Assembly (NCBI GenBank): GCA_015178975.1
Contig: WHVD01000138.1
Coordinates: 62,001-126,000 of the forward strand
Source of the DNA: Hysterangium stoloniferum
Taxonomy: Eukaryota; Basidiomycota; Agaricomycetes; Hysterangiales; Hysterangiaceae
Direction: 5' to 3'
Length of the DNA: 64,000 nucleotides
The notes beneath the pieces were generated by a model, which was given only the letters and a program-made list of their open reading frames with translations, was not told the origin of the DNA and made no database searches. The first letter of the stretch is position 1; each line of letters opens with the position of its first letter. This document shows, piece after piece, positions 9,854 through 21,930 of the stretch. The position numbers and the translations under genes are program-made.

Positions 9854-12800
9854 GATGGATCATAGTCGTCGTGAGTGGCGATCTCGAGTTTGAACTTCTG
9901 CCAGGCAACATGACTGACCACTTATTTGACCTTCGACTCCCCATCTATCCTGGCAATACCTCAACAATGCCTTCAGGCGTTCACCCCCTCCGAAGCAATA
10001 CGAGACAAACGCAAGAACGGAAACAAATATTGCTTACGCTTCTTGATGCATTGACGGAATTAAATAATCAAGGATTGGGTCAGGATTGGTGTTATATAGA
10101 CGCACCATTTGGCGAAACATAACCTTCCATTTAGACTCGAGCCTGTTAGATGAAGAACCTGAACTACGTAGGTTGCTCCCGATGCCCCGTGTCATTATAG
10201 CAGATGCTAATCTTGAAAATAGCGTCCAACTATGACCGGGTCCAAACCAAGGGAGCAGAGGCCTTCAACCGCTTTCAAAGGAAAGGCATGATTTTATCTA
10301 CTTATTAATTGTATTCTAACTTCAAGTTACTAGTAGATGTGTGCATCAACTGGACAAAGAGGTCAGGCATATACCATGTGGCCCTTGTAACGCTTTCTTA
10401 TACAGCACTCTTGTTTCTCAAGCTTCAGAATTTTGCAAATGCAGTACGACAGCTTGGATCTTCAGGTCGCTTATTATTCTCTTCCTTTTATCTACGACAG
10501 CGTCTGGCTCAAATTTTGTTCCTCTTTCGGGAGAATGCTGCTGACCTCTTTCCCCGTAACGTTATCCGTGACCAACAGCGGGGGATGCACTCGATGCATG
10601 TCGTCCGGGATCGCATTCGGGCGGGGAAGTCTCGCCGGGAGGGGCAGAAACTTCCACCGAACATTTCATGTCCGTCTGTCGAGGACGATCTAAAGCCGGA
10701 GAATTTTACAGACCAGTTGGAGCACTTGGCCCAGGATATAACCACTTTTTTGGAATGTTTGAATGAATTTCCTGAATTTACAGACGAAGTTAGTCACCTT
10801 GCAGATATTCAAATATTTGATCCCCACTGATTGCACTAATTTAATCTTGTGGTAAGGCCGTGAATACGAGTATCGTGGCTGTCGAGGGCGATTTGAAGGT
10901 AAGACTGCCCTTCTTTGAAGACATCAAAATGCCAAAGATCATCGATAATAGTACTGGGCGTCCTGTCTGCGTGATTTTGAGGGCCAACTCCGGTTTCCTG
11001 CTGTTGGACATTACATCCACGGTGAGTACCGCGATGACGACGGTGTGTTTTGGCTGACTACGACAGATATTTCTGTGGAATTGGGTGATCATATCGAATC
11101 CATCACATCTACTATACGTGTTTTTGTCGAGGTTGGCGTTCCGACTATCCGCTTTGCCCAGGAACATGCGGCGTCAAATTTGTTACATCCATCTACAGTT
11201 GCAAGCCTCCTCTCTGCTGTAACTGGTACGTATGCCATATCTCGTGTGTGAAATTTAAGAGGTTAACGGCCTTATGATTAGCAACCACCATACAATTTTC
11301 CTTTGATTTAGTAGAGACACCAATACAGAATGCTGTCAATGCGCTCTGGTTTAGTTCTTTAGTATTTTCTGTCGCCTCAGCCGTAAATTCGTTTCTTGGT
11401 AAGTTCACCTTTTAACCCAGCTGGTATAGATCCTCGAAATTATTTTCAGGATTAACGTGGAAACAAGCTATATAGTATGTGATGTATATCTTCTACTCGA
11501 ATTTTAGTCCACACCAATACGATTTTGCAGTCGGTCCCCACCCCATCATGTCCCTTGGTAAGAATATTCTGCATATTCTGTTCGTCGTACCTACTCTAGT
11601 GCTCATGATTTTCTCTAGGTGGGTCCTGATATGGATTAAAAGAAGTCCCTTGATATTCCTGGTAATATCTGTCGCTGCATTCTCTATCGGACTTGTACTG
11701 TTCACGTGGGCTTCTACTCAGGTGAGCTACTACAGATCAACTTATGGACTTGTTTAACTCATTATCGTAGCACATAACAACCCGAATAGTCACTACTGTC
11801 TTCACAGGCTTCAGTTTATTTGGACTTATCGCAGTTTCTACCTGGCTCGCCTTCGAACGCGTTACATACAGTCGACCGAAAGGCAGGAGGTGGCTGGCTG
11901 ATGTACTTTCAGATATCAATCCTGATCTTCACAAGTATTGCGGCCTCGAATGGGTCGAAAACAATATCGTGCCCAAAGTGGACCGTGCCGTTCAGTGGGG
12001 CAGCGTTGAAATCGGACTTGTGCGACGCAAATTTCTAGATTTTGCTAAAGCCAGTTCGCAATATGTTAGCAAAGCTGTAATTCATGCGACACGACACTAT
12101 GTCAATGGCCCGGAAGGTACATTGCCACTGCCAAACCAAATGTTGTCGACTGGCGTTATGGCATCTCCTGCGACGTCTCCAAGTCCTGCAATGCCCCGCG
12201 ACCGATTATCTAATGCGAGCTCAATGCCAGAGTCACCCCCGCCTATAAGTTCGATTTTGGCTATTGCCTCCACGGAAACGTTAAGCACCGTACCGGATGC
12301 CTCAAATACTACCACGGAAGGTAGGGCTAGTCCGGAAGGGAGGGGTCGCTTCGCCAGTGCTGTTCGTTCGGTGATTATGATGCAGAACTCATCTCCGTCG
12401 GGAACTCGTCTTGCAAAGGCGTTAGAATATCCCTCGAGGAAGAACACTCGACGGGATTCCAATGAACCATACACAGCGGCGAAGGTGTCTCGAAATATAC
12501 ATCTACCTCATTCTTTCAAGTCTTTGGATATTACTGAGACACTGCAGGCACATCACGCGCTAGTCGCGCATTTGCAGTTTAGTCCTAATGGTAAATGGCT
12601 GGCTACGTCCAGCTGGGATCGAACGAGTGTTTTGTACAGAGTGGGAAACAATATGGTGAGCAGCTGTGATTTTTAACCCTATAAAATGTCCAGCACCAAC
12701 CACATTTTTTACCAGGATCCTTTCACGCTTCATCGTACTTTGACGCATCATCAAGGACTCTGCCACCAAGTTGCCTGGTCTCCGAACGGCAGCCACTTAC

Positions 12801-14058
12801 TCACCAAGCTACATCATAGTGTGCATGTTTGGACAGAGGTACGGCACAAATATAATGAAACGTCATCATTAATTGTCTTTAGGATGGAGTATGCATACAG
12901 ACCATCGATCGACGTCGACATATTCACACAGTTACCTGGCAAGTCCCTCCTGATTTCTTACCTATCTAACAGACACATTGATCTATATCAAACCGTCTAG
13001 GTTGCCGGGCGGGAAAGGTTCATTATTCTTCAGCAGTCCAGTTTGTTATATTGAAGGTGTTTCACAGAATTCCTTATTGTAGAAGAACAGGAGGCACATG
13101 AAGTCGTGAGTGGCCCAATGCGTCATCCGATCATCGTCTCACCCGCAGCACTAGAATCTAGCTGGCAAAATTTTGGCATCGCATAATCTAACACCTTTGA
13201 ACCCCCATGATGTGGCTATAACGCCGGATGGACAGCGCATACTAGCTGTTGGGACACTGACTGCATCGCCAGATGGCCTCCAGCCACACAAGGCCCGAAA
13301 GGAGAAACGGATAATAGGTACATAGCCGGTGTCACGCTAAATTGGAACTCATACGTGTTTCAGTATACAATATAGCTGAAAAGCAGATCGAAAGGTCCTG
13401 AAACAGATAATCCCACCTGATTTGCTCGACTAATACAATACTTATTATAGTCAAGTCCCATTAATGCACGATGTTTGTGCCATAACCATCGCAAGCAACG
13501 GTCAGTTGGCTTTGGTCAGCTATGAGGACAAGGTAGGATGGTACTAAGTATTGTGACATATGCACTTAACAAGACGGTTGGATAGACACCACCTCAACTT
13601 TGGCGTCTTGCCAAGGTGGGTGAAGAAGTGCGGCTGCATTTTGTGCACACATATATGCCTAGCGCGGACGTAGACTTTGCGGGCACGAGTTACTTTGGTG
13701 GGAAAGATGATCAGGTTATTCTCTATGTGGGAAAGAGTGAGTGCCCACTTTCCGACACTTAGCTGCGTGTTCATTATGCATATCTGAAGATGGCCATATA
13801 TACATGTGGGATCAAAGGTCTGGGAAGCTCCTCCATGATATACAAATGCCTGATGGAGACTTCACCGGGATTGCGTGGAACACAAGCTCTGATCTGCCCA
13901 TGTTCGCCACTGGATCCTGTGATGGACGAGTGAAGATATGGACATCACCGATACAACAATCATCGGTCAACCATTCTCATTCTCAATCTGGTATACCATC
14001 CAACATACCCTCAAGTAGGTTTACACCTGAGTTTGTAGAAAGCCCTGGACCTATGTGA
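9854..14058 (+). CDS. Membrane-anchored WD40-repeat protein, multi-exon host gene
   Basis: The probable start is ATG 9854 (MDHSRR, then a GTGAGT donor); ATG 9967 is an alternative. The N-terminal part is helical and holds NFANAVRQLGSS and RENAADLFPR. A block with a donor/acceptor every few hundred bases follows, giving YWASCL, then VNALWFSSLVFSVASAVNSF and VLIWIKRSPLIFLVISVAAF, both clear hydrophobic segments near 11310-11395 and 11618-11750. After a serine/proline-rich linker come WD40 blades: HLQFSPNGKWLATSSWDRTS (12568), QVAWSPNGSHLL (12769), and the C-terminal TYMPSADVDFAGTSYFGG and GHIYMWDQRSGKLL to CDGRVKIW. The WD part resembles Gid7/WDR26-type repeats. Introns are about 45-90 nt with GT and AG ends (for example 10900-10952 and 12656-12715). 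The stretch 12950-13170 has no clean frame, so an exon there is misread or broken. The biological role is unknown; a scaffold at a membrane is an inference. Confidence 0.8.
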
Positions 14059-15900
14059 CCAGAATTTGAATCTTTTCTGCAACATGACTTGTCACGAAAT
14101 CCCAGTCAGAGGGAAAGAAGAGCTGACAACCTATAAGATGGAATTGTAAACCTCCTGTGGATCTTAAGAATAGACACATGTACAATTTATAATATCATTA
14201 GGTGTAGAGGGACCATTTTTCACAATTCACTGTTAGGAGAGTACTGGTATAATTAGCATTGGTTATGCAGCAGCCATGGCTCTGAGGAAGTGTATGGCCT
14301 TGTGGTGGATTATCCATACCAAGCAGTCAGACTTGCCTTCCCTGAAGGCATATCTGCCATGGCCCTGAGGAGTTATGGTGAATAGAAAGTGATGCCATGC
14401 AGGTCCGAAACCTATTTGTGTGAGTGAATTGCCTATGGGTTTAAAAGGTCAATGGAGATGGGAAATTGATGAAGTCACCAAAAGATTTCCCCTTTGTGCT
14501 GGAGACTAGTGTGAGGAAACAAAGCACAGGGGATCCAATAAATACTTTATAATTGAGTGCGGTATGACAATTTGAGTTAGGTCAGCTCAAATATAACTTT
14601 GTCAAGAGAGTGTAGTATTGACATACCATACAACCATAACTATAGTTAGAATTTGACTAGCCACACACTCAATGAGCCCTAGCTTAAAACCATTTGTTGT
14701 TTTAAACATCTATTATGAAGAACATGAAAATGTAGATTGCATGGATGAGCAAAGTGTCTTCAATTGGCCTATGTTAGAAGAAAAAGCACAGAACATATTA
14801 TTAGTTCATTGCAGAGCTTGAAATACTTGGTTTTTGCCATCATGCTAAAGTGGACAATATCTAAACTCTCAATCTGTAGCATCATGGAGAAATGTTTGGA
14901 GTCATCTGACAACTTGTCTTCACATCTTGTATATTGATTCTTAATATCTCATAATAGTGGTGTGTCTCCACCTCCCTCCATTATGAGACATATTAGATTG
15001 ACAAGTAGGTCCTGGCAGTGCAGAGGACATCACAACTGATATGGACAAATAGCCCTGATAGTTTTGTACAGTGCAATTTACTCAGACTAGATAGGTAGAA
15101 GATGCATTAAAGGGTCCTGAAGAGAATATGCCTTTTGTTGATCAGTAAATATCTTATATGTATGATGCTATCCTTCATTTCATGGAGGTTAATACTTTTT
15201 CATAGCTCTGCACATCTCACTCTAATAAAGGTGACACAAAATTCTATTTATATTCCTAAGGCTAAGGAGTAAACTATTGGATTGATTGATGTTTTTCTTT
15301 TGGATTGTATACATGAATGATGAAGACTCTCAAGGAATTACATGCTTGGTACTGAAGTGAGTACACCTAATGTTTGTAAGCTTGATGCTAGGGTAGGCTG
15401 CTTTTCTCCTTATTTCTGTGAGGTGAATATCTTCATGAACCCCTTGTACTTTCAGGGATTGGCCAAGGAAGGCCAAGTTGCTATGGTGACACCACAAAGT
15501 CACAACTGGGCTGCTTGATGTCTTATCCAAGACAACCCTCCTAGAATGTGAACACACTGGCATTGTATCTCTGATACTGAGAAAATACTGCTGCAGGGAC
15601 TATTTGTCTCCTAGACCTTGTCACCAGACATACATAACTTCAATGTAGCCTACACTCAAGCCCATGTGTGTAAGGGTTCCACTTTGAAGAAGTAGTGTAA
15701 TCCCTCAGAGAGCTCTTTGCAAAAGGGAACAAAATGAGTAGGACTAGGTTCCTATTCGAAAGAGACTATCGTAACCATACAAGGGATCTACCTATTTATG
15801 ATAATAGCAGTAGGGCCCCTTGCAACAAGTAAAAACCTGTGAAACAAACAAACTAGTAGTCTAAGACACCACCGGTCAGGTGGGCCCAGCGTCCCCAATG
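14059..15900. other. No gene recognised
   Basis: This is AT-rich sequence. Short frames exist but none shows a domain or plausible splice partners. Near 15905-15950 the minus strand has an A-box-like stretch (AGGTGTAATGGTAGCG) without a convincing B box. Confidence 0.4.
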
Positions 15901-15984
15901 CCAAGTCTGCCCTAACCCAAGTTCGCTACCATTACACCTGCCCTTCCACACTCCAGCAATGCAGTGTGCAACTCACAGTGGACT

Positions 15985-17049
15985 GACTCAACTGTGTAAT
16001 TCCATAACCCCTTGCTCCAACTCGTCAGGTTCGTCACTCCAATCCTGCCTGCCACTCCTGTTATCAATTTCCATCAAAATGGTCATGTCCTGACCCTTTC
16101 CAACATGTATTTTAGCTCCCTGTGCTGGATGATGTTTGCTGGCTGTAGTAGCAATACTATGAGAGAATGAAGTACTGATAGTAGTGTCAGGCATTATTCT
16201 CCCCTGCTGTGCAGCAATAGGTTCAATCCGCTGAAGAAGTGACCCTGTGGTCAAAGAAACAACCCTCTGCTTCTTTCACTTGCCCTGTCGGCCACGACTA
16301 CTACCCTCCTGTTCCCTATTGTGCTGCCATGGTGCCATCCCGTGTGGCTCCAATCTCTCTGCCAATGCAACAGACCAGTTCTGCTCCCTCCACCCATGAG
16401 TTCAGTCCCTACTGCACATAGTCACTATATCGGTCATCATATGCCTCTGGTGCTCCTGCGTCTCAATAATGTGTTGGTGAGCCCTCTCCACCTCTTCCCT
16501 CTGTAATGCCCACACGATCTGCACCCCTTTCAGAGCGCTATCACATATGGCATTTAAAGTCACAGTGAAGAATTCTGAAGCAATCTGCATCTGGCCGTCC
16601 TTGGTAGACATGGTGGGACATCCAAAGGAGGAAGATAAATTGAGAGGTGAAGCAGATTCAACATAAATACACAGTAAACACTGCATGCTTGACAGGTGAG
16701 ACACTGAAAACCGATCGTTCTCTTCAGCTCACTGACCCAGCCATGTAGGATCGATGGATCGCCCGGACCCCTTTTTCAATGATCATACGTTTGCAACACC
16801 AACAGCCTCCAGGTATGCCTGCAATGGCAGTAAGTGCTGCACATCTCTATATGGAAGCCAAGTATTTTGCCCAGTATTCCACATGACCTCAAACAAGGCA
16901 TCTGCGCCTTTTCCAGTGTGAGCCACAATCTTATCCATGACCCACTCCCTGGATGATTGACCAAACCCTGGAATCTGTTTCAGCTGCCTGCCGGGAAATA
17001 GACAATCGTCATTTGGGATGTGGATATGCAACAAGGATGCATGAAACAA
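15985..17049 (-). mobile_element. Retroelement-linked chromodomain-like coding remnant, broken
   Basis: The minus frame 16783-17049 reads FPGRQLKQIPGFGQSSREW, followed by a segment with chromodomain spacing (VMDKIVAHTGKG, FEVMWNTGQNTWLPYRD). From memory, this order is frequent in retroelement-associated ORFs of Agaricomycetes. Further minus frames at 16402-16704 and 15988-16254 probably belong to the same fossil but carry no domain I recognise. It has several breaks and no LTRs were found around it. Confidence 0.5.
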
Positions 17050-17277
17050 AGGCCCAGAATTGGTTCCAAGAAAATGGTTTCAGGTTCTCTCATGGCCAGC
17101 ACAGTTTCCTGAATCCCATTGAACACTTATGGAATCACCTGAAGAGGAGGTTGGCAGGGTATGAGAATGCACCCCAGGGGATGGAAGAGCTTTGGGAGAG
17201 GGTGGTGGAGGAATGGTACAAGATTGATGCAAAGGTGTGCCAGGATTTGATTGAAAGTATGCCTAGCATCTGACAAT
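17043..17277 (+). pseudogene. Tc1 transposase C-terminal fragment (family B)
   Basis: The fragment matches 33957-34180 of the Tc1 family B element nearly base for base: NWFQENGFRFSHGQHS, then NPIEHLWNHLKRRLAGYEN with the last catalytic Glu. It shares with that copy a missing base after GGTTTCAGG. A further 5-bp loss about 25 bp on puts the frame right again. It lacks the helix-turn-helix and both Asp residues and has no TIR beside it. It was joined directly to unrelated sequence at 17042. Confidence 0.85.
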
Positions 17278-17466
17278 ATTATATTTCACTGTGAGGAAGA
17301 GCCAGTTCTATGGTCGGTACTTGATGGGTTTGCATGTGTAAATGTGATGCTCACACTCGGCTGACCAGAGCGTGTCATGCTTGGATATTATGTTGGCATA
17401 CATTTTAGAGGTATTTCCCAATTCGGTACCCTCCATAAAGTCAATTGGGTTGACATTGTTTTAGAA

Positions 17467-17686
17467 ATGGAAGCCGATTTTGCATTGGTTCACAACGACG
17501 ACTTTATATATTTAAATGTAACTGATGAAGTGAGTTTATAAGCATTCAATGCGCTCCCTACTAACTTGGTTTCTGTTCTAAAGGCCACAGACAGTCTCCA
17601 AGGTTTTTCTTTATAAGATGAACCTAAAAGTATTTGTGGAAGACGGCAGTACGTCCCTTAAGCTTTGGTCATTTGGCGGCTGCTAG
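17467..17686 (+). CDS. Small two-exon frame, unrecognised
   Basis: Exon one (17467-17529) encodes 21 residues (MEADFALVHNDDFIYL...). A GTGAGT donor and a GGCCACAG acceptor bound a 61-nt intron. Exon two (17591-17686) continues in phase with TVSKVFLYKMNLKVFVEDGS and stops at TAG, for 52 residues in all. No family is recognised. It could equally be the front of a larger gene that continues into the next frame. Confidence 0.25.
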
Positions 17687-17743
17687 GTTAGTGGTTATGC
17701 TTGAGTTTACATACTATGCACGTCCATCTATTACATTTGACAT

Positions 17744-18208
17744 ATGGTAAATGGGAGTTTTATGTCAAGCACGTCCGGGAGCCCCGATGGCAGGTCAAAC
17801 TCGGCCGATTCTGAGAAGAGTCACCAGCTTGATAGGGCGACACGAAATTTGAAGACAACCAGTCAGGGTAGCTATTCCCGCCACGAGGACGGTTGCGACA
17901 CACCGTATGCACTCCAGGCTCACCGACACACACAAAGAAGCTCAAATAGTCCTCGCGCTCCAATGAAAGCTACCGGATATGATGACCCAGATCACGGGCA
18001 CGCTGGCGATGAGTGTTTCAAGGTCTTCACCACACCAAGCACCCTCCAAACTCACCAATACGGGCACAGTGCCCTCTTGCCCGAGTATAATTGCGACCAA
18101 CCAAATTCTAATTACAACGAGGCAACCCTGAGCAGTCACAAGATGCACGGTATACCCGCTGAGACCCTCCTCGAAGGCGTTGACCCTTGGCTTCCCCAGC
18201 TATATTGA
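17744..18208 (+). CDS. ORF with degenerate C2H2-like repeats, unrecognised
   Basis: The frame gives 154 residues. A serine-rich N-terminus is followed by three cysteine/histidine segments about 40 residues apart: GCDTPYALQAHRHT, ECFKVFTTPSTLQTHQYGH and YNCDQPNSNYNEATLSSHKMH. The second has the back half of a C2H2 finger (C, 12 residues, H, 3, H). The first cysteine of each finger is missing or shifted, so zinc binding is doubtful. It may be the remnant of a zinc-finger regulator. Confidence 0.35.
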   Translation: MVNGSFMSSTSGSPDGRSNSADSEKSHQLDRATRNLKTTSQGSYSRHEDGCDTPYALQAHRHTQRSSNSPRAPMKATGYDDPDHGHAGDECFKVFTTPSTLQTHQYGHSALLPEYNCDQPNSNYNEATLSSHKMHGIPAETLLEGVDPWLPQLY

Positions 18209-18478
18209 GCTCAGAGCAGAACATTGATACGGGAATGAGGGAGATATTCCGGGCGAAGCTTCGAGAATGATGGAGTTGTAATGAGCCCGGGCACGAATTG
18301 TGTTACCGGGCTTGCAATGACGACCAGCACATACCACTGTCTGCTGTGCATGTAGAGATTTGGGTGGAAGAATGGGTGCGCAAAATAAAAATATCCTTTT
18401 CATGTACACTGTATACTAACTTGATGTTTTCAGTGCGAAGGAAAGACAAATTGCCATGTCCCACCGACTATTGTTAGG

Positions 18479-18802
18479 ATGATAGGGAGACCCACCAACA
18501 CCACCTCCAACCTCAGCCTATATCACAGTCATGATGAGGACGGGGAAATGCTCTCACAGCATGCTGGGACATTTTTAAGTATCGAAAATTCCCCCGGGTA
18601 TTACTTTGGAGTCGGTTTGGAATGGATCAGGATGAAAGTCTTCTCTAAGGTAAAGACAACTTCGCTGATGGGAAAGTTGGCGATATACAAGCGAATTGCG
18701 AATGGATGGGACGAAAAGACCTTTAGCAAGTTTTTACACAAACATCTCACGCTGCCAAAACTAAGCAGATTAATTCAAGAGACCATTGACTTCATGAGGT
18801 AG
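18479..18802 (+). CDS. Short ORF, unrecognised
   Basis: The frame gives 107 residues, starting MIGRPTNTTSNLSLYHSHDE and ending in a lysine/leucine-rich helix-like tail (TLPKLSRLIQETIDFMR). A possible intron acceptor (TTGATGTTTTCAG) lies just upstream at 18421-18433, so this may be the last exon of a gene including 17744-18208. No domain is recognised. Confidence 0.3.
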   Translation: MIGRPTNTTSNLSLYHSHDEDGEMLSQHAGTFLSIENSPGYYFGVGLEWIRMKVFSKVKTTSLMGKLAIYKRIANGWDEKTFSKFLHKHLTLPKLSRLIQETIDFMR

Positions 18803-19828
18803 GGATCGCTCAGCGTCAAGTATTATTGAGCTACCATATTAATTATTTACAATTCTATACTTTTATATACTTTCTGAATTCATTGAGCTTATATATATAT
18901 GTCAGTCTCTCTTTGTAACTGGGCCCCTGAATACTTAATCGTGGGTCAATAATAACATTAAACACTTCATCAACAGTCATATCTGTGTTGACCCTTCCCC
19001 AATTGCAGATGCCTGACAAAATTTGAACCGAGCTAGAACAGAAAAGGGCAGCGGATGCCCAAACTAAGCTACATCAGTTTGCTAGTATATACGAAAGACT
19101 GTCCATGCAGAAAAAGCTCACCTCAGTCGCTGCCTAGTGGGGCTGTAGGGAAACGACTGAGGTTTGACTCCATAGCCTCGCATACATATATACGCATATG
19201 GGTGAAAAGTGCGCTCGTACGCTAAGAGGAAAAATGTAAGCGGGTGGTCCAGTCCGATATGCGATCTGGTTGTGTTTCCACTTTTTAGGCATAAGCATTA
19301 CCGGTTTTTGTCAATGTCAAGCACTCAAGTACAACTTATCTTTTACCAAATTACTTTGCCACATTAGTGGGCCACTGCAGCAGTTTGTTCCACCCCTAGT
19401 TGGCCCATTGGACATTTATTTCCGCCTGTAGTTAATATTTTATGTCAATTCATTTCATTCACCCAACTTCGCCTGTCAAGCACTTGTAGCGACATCACCT
19501 CCAGTCATTTTTTCACGTCTTGATGTTTGGACAGCTCGTTTTCAAGATCGGAAAGAAATCGACAACCATCCACTACAGGCATGGTTAACATTGGGTCGCG
19601 AAGCCTTGGAAGCACAAAACGTCCTCTTTCTATCCAAACACCCTTACATACCATAGTGTTCTTTTAAACACTACGACGCAAGAACGACGAACTCTTCAAC
19701 TTATTGCCCGAATCTTTACAAGCACGATCCTTTTCAGAGTTTCGGGGCCGTCGTCTGTTTTTGTATTTTCCTCTCCTAATCTATGCTCACATTCTCCCAG
19801 CACTTTGTTTTAAAATATCCTGGTCAAT
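18803..19828. other. No gene recognised
   Basis: Apart from AT-rich runs (for example ATATATATAT near 18890) nothing could be assigned. It ends at a solo LTR. Confidence 0.4.
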
Positions 19829-20042
19829 TGTAAGGGAGTGAGACTCCCTACACTGCGATTTGGTAATATTTAGTCTCCATTGTTGTCCACATCCTATTGT
19901 AGTCCACATCCCATTGTTGCTCACATACCATTGTTCTCCACTAGTATATATTATGTACATGTGGGTTTCAATACAGTAGTGGTTTATTTCCCACCACTCA
20001 TTCTAGTGTCTGTCTGTGCCTGCAGCAGATACAAGTCTTACA
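19829..20042. repeat. Solo LTR, family C, copy 1
   Basis: The block begins TGTAAGGGAGTGAGACTCCC and ends CTTACA, a 6-bp inverted end. It is flanked by CAAT on both sides (or CAATT if the LTR starts one base later). The copy at 47202-47425 is closely similar over the whole length, with a TGTATATATTNTGTACATGTG stretch in both. The short length and ends suggest a Copia-type LTR. Confidence 0.75.
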
Positions 20043-20970
20043 CAATTATCAATAAAGAAACTTCTTCATATGACCACAAGATGAGCAGAGACAAGATTGT
20101 AACATGTTATAGAATACCACTATCCCCATAATCCCCATGGCTGTCCAGTTGGGCCTACAAAAGCTCCATGTCAAATCTGCTGTCAGTCTTCTGTCTCAAC
20201 CATATCATACCATAGAGAATAATGAATATGGCAATCACCTATACTTACTCTTTCACATATACTATAGTGAACCATTTCAAAACTCACCACATCATCAATT
20301 TCCATATCCCATTCTGACATCTGTATCTGTTTTGAGGATCAATGATAACTGGGAGTGCTAATCAAAGTTCACCACAGCTGATCTACAATCTTGTGATAGC
20401 AGTACTACCAGCCTGAGATACATATCCCACCTATCCAGAGATTACTGGACACCATTGTGGACTCTACACCTGACTTGAAGGTCTTGGAGGTTCAACCTTT
20501 TACTCCATGGTGTAAAATCAACAAATTTGGCTTGTGACAGCAGAATCTGCAACAGGCCCTCTTCATTGGATGGGCATGCCCAAGTTATCCTACATGAAAA
20601 AATGGGCACATGATATCAGTAATCAGTCAGGTCCACAACCATCACTCAATCATATCAGACATACTACATCAGGAAAACAGGGATGGGGTAAGGTTGGTAT
20701 GCTACCATAAGCCACATTTTGGAATGTGAGTGCCATTTTGTCATTTTTGCTTAGGAATTGCTGCACTCACAGGACTTCTGAATATATGCATATGGGACAA
20801 ATTTGGTTTCTCTCCAGCAATGCATTCAAGAACCATTTGTCTGTCATTTGGGTGGGAAGCGCTTTGCTTGTGAAGGTACACCATTGTTTTTACTGCAATG
20901 GACCATACAAATTTAGGAAGTTTTCATGCTTCATGCATATAACATAGATCCCACCCCTTTAGTTGTCATG
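20043..20970. other. No gene recognised
   Basis: Short frames only, without domains. It lies between two LTRs and is probably repeat debris. Confidence 0.35.
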
Positions 20971-21721
20971 TGTTAGGGTACGTACATGGCAGGTTTCTGG
21001 AGAAACCCATGGGATATCTTGTAGGACTTGGCTTCAGCTTATAGGCTGCACCCTCACGAGATCGTGTTGTCCAATTTCAGACAGGTGGACAGGAATCCCA
21101 GGGAGTCCAGGTGGGGTTCGTGGGTCGAGGGGTCGTAGGTCAGAGGTTGTGGGTTGAGAGGTCGTGAGTTGAGATAGATAAGAGAGATAGATGTGCCGGA
21201 GCCCATGGGCTCCGACTAGCATGAGCGGTGTGATTCAAGTAGGAGTTTAGAGCGGAAAATGTATTAGATTACTGGGGGAATCTAAGCTGATTTTCTGACT
21301 GGATTGTATGTACAACATCTGCCAGACTAAATAGACCGTGGAATGAATGACATACCAAATCCAGTAATGATGAAACAAAACTAGCAAAACATGAAACGAG
21401 AATAGTAAACACCAAATTTGGTGTTAGGAACGGGATGGAACGGAGCGGAGTCCGAATTGTGACAAATCATAGACCATAACAGGAAATGGAGTGGGAGTGG
21501 AGTCTGAATCGTGTCAGGTCATTTGACTAAAATGGGAACAGGGCTCTGTTAGAGGGAAGACCAGTTTTCTGAGCAGGGTCCGGTGACTGATGCATGGGAC
21601 GAGGTTGGACATAGACAGGGACGGAGTCCAGTGGGTATTCTGGTGACTGAAACACAATGTAACAAAGACAAACGTAGACAAGTCTGATGTACAGAGTCCA
21701 GTGGGATTTCCAGTTGTAACA
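20971..21721 (-). repeat. LTR family A, 3' LTR of chromovirus copy 1
   Basis: It begins TGTTAGGG and ends GTTGTAACA on the plus strand; in element direction it starts TGTTACAACTGG. It contains the shared LTR motif at 21024-21055 (minus strand). Confidence 0.8.
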
Positions 21722-21930
21722 GTACCCTCCCTTTATGCCGAAGTCCCAAAGAAGCTCTAGACCTCGATAAGGTTCTTTTCAGCTACACACATGTGTCAAA
21801 AGTCATGTTGGTTACACGTATGTGTCAAAGAGTCAGGTGATCTGGAAGGTAAGGTTCAGATGCGACGAGCCTATATAAAAATTTGAAAAAAATGAAATTT
21901 CTTCTTCTTTACTTCCCCCATCTTCGCCAA

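Noticed and set aside
15905-15950. tRNA gene on the minus strand
   Set aside because: Only an A-box-like stretch; no B box or T arm follows at a fitting distance.
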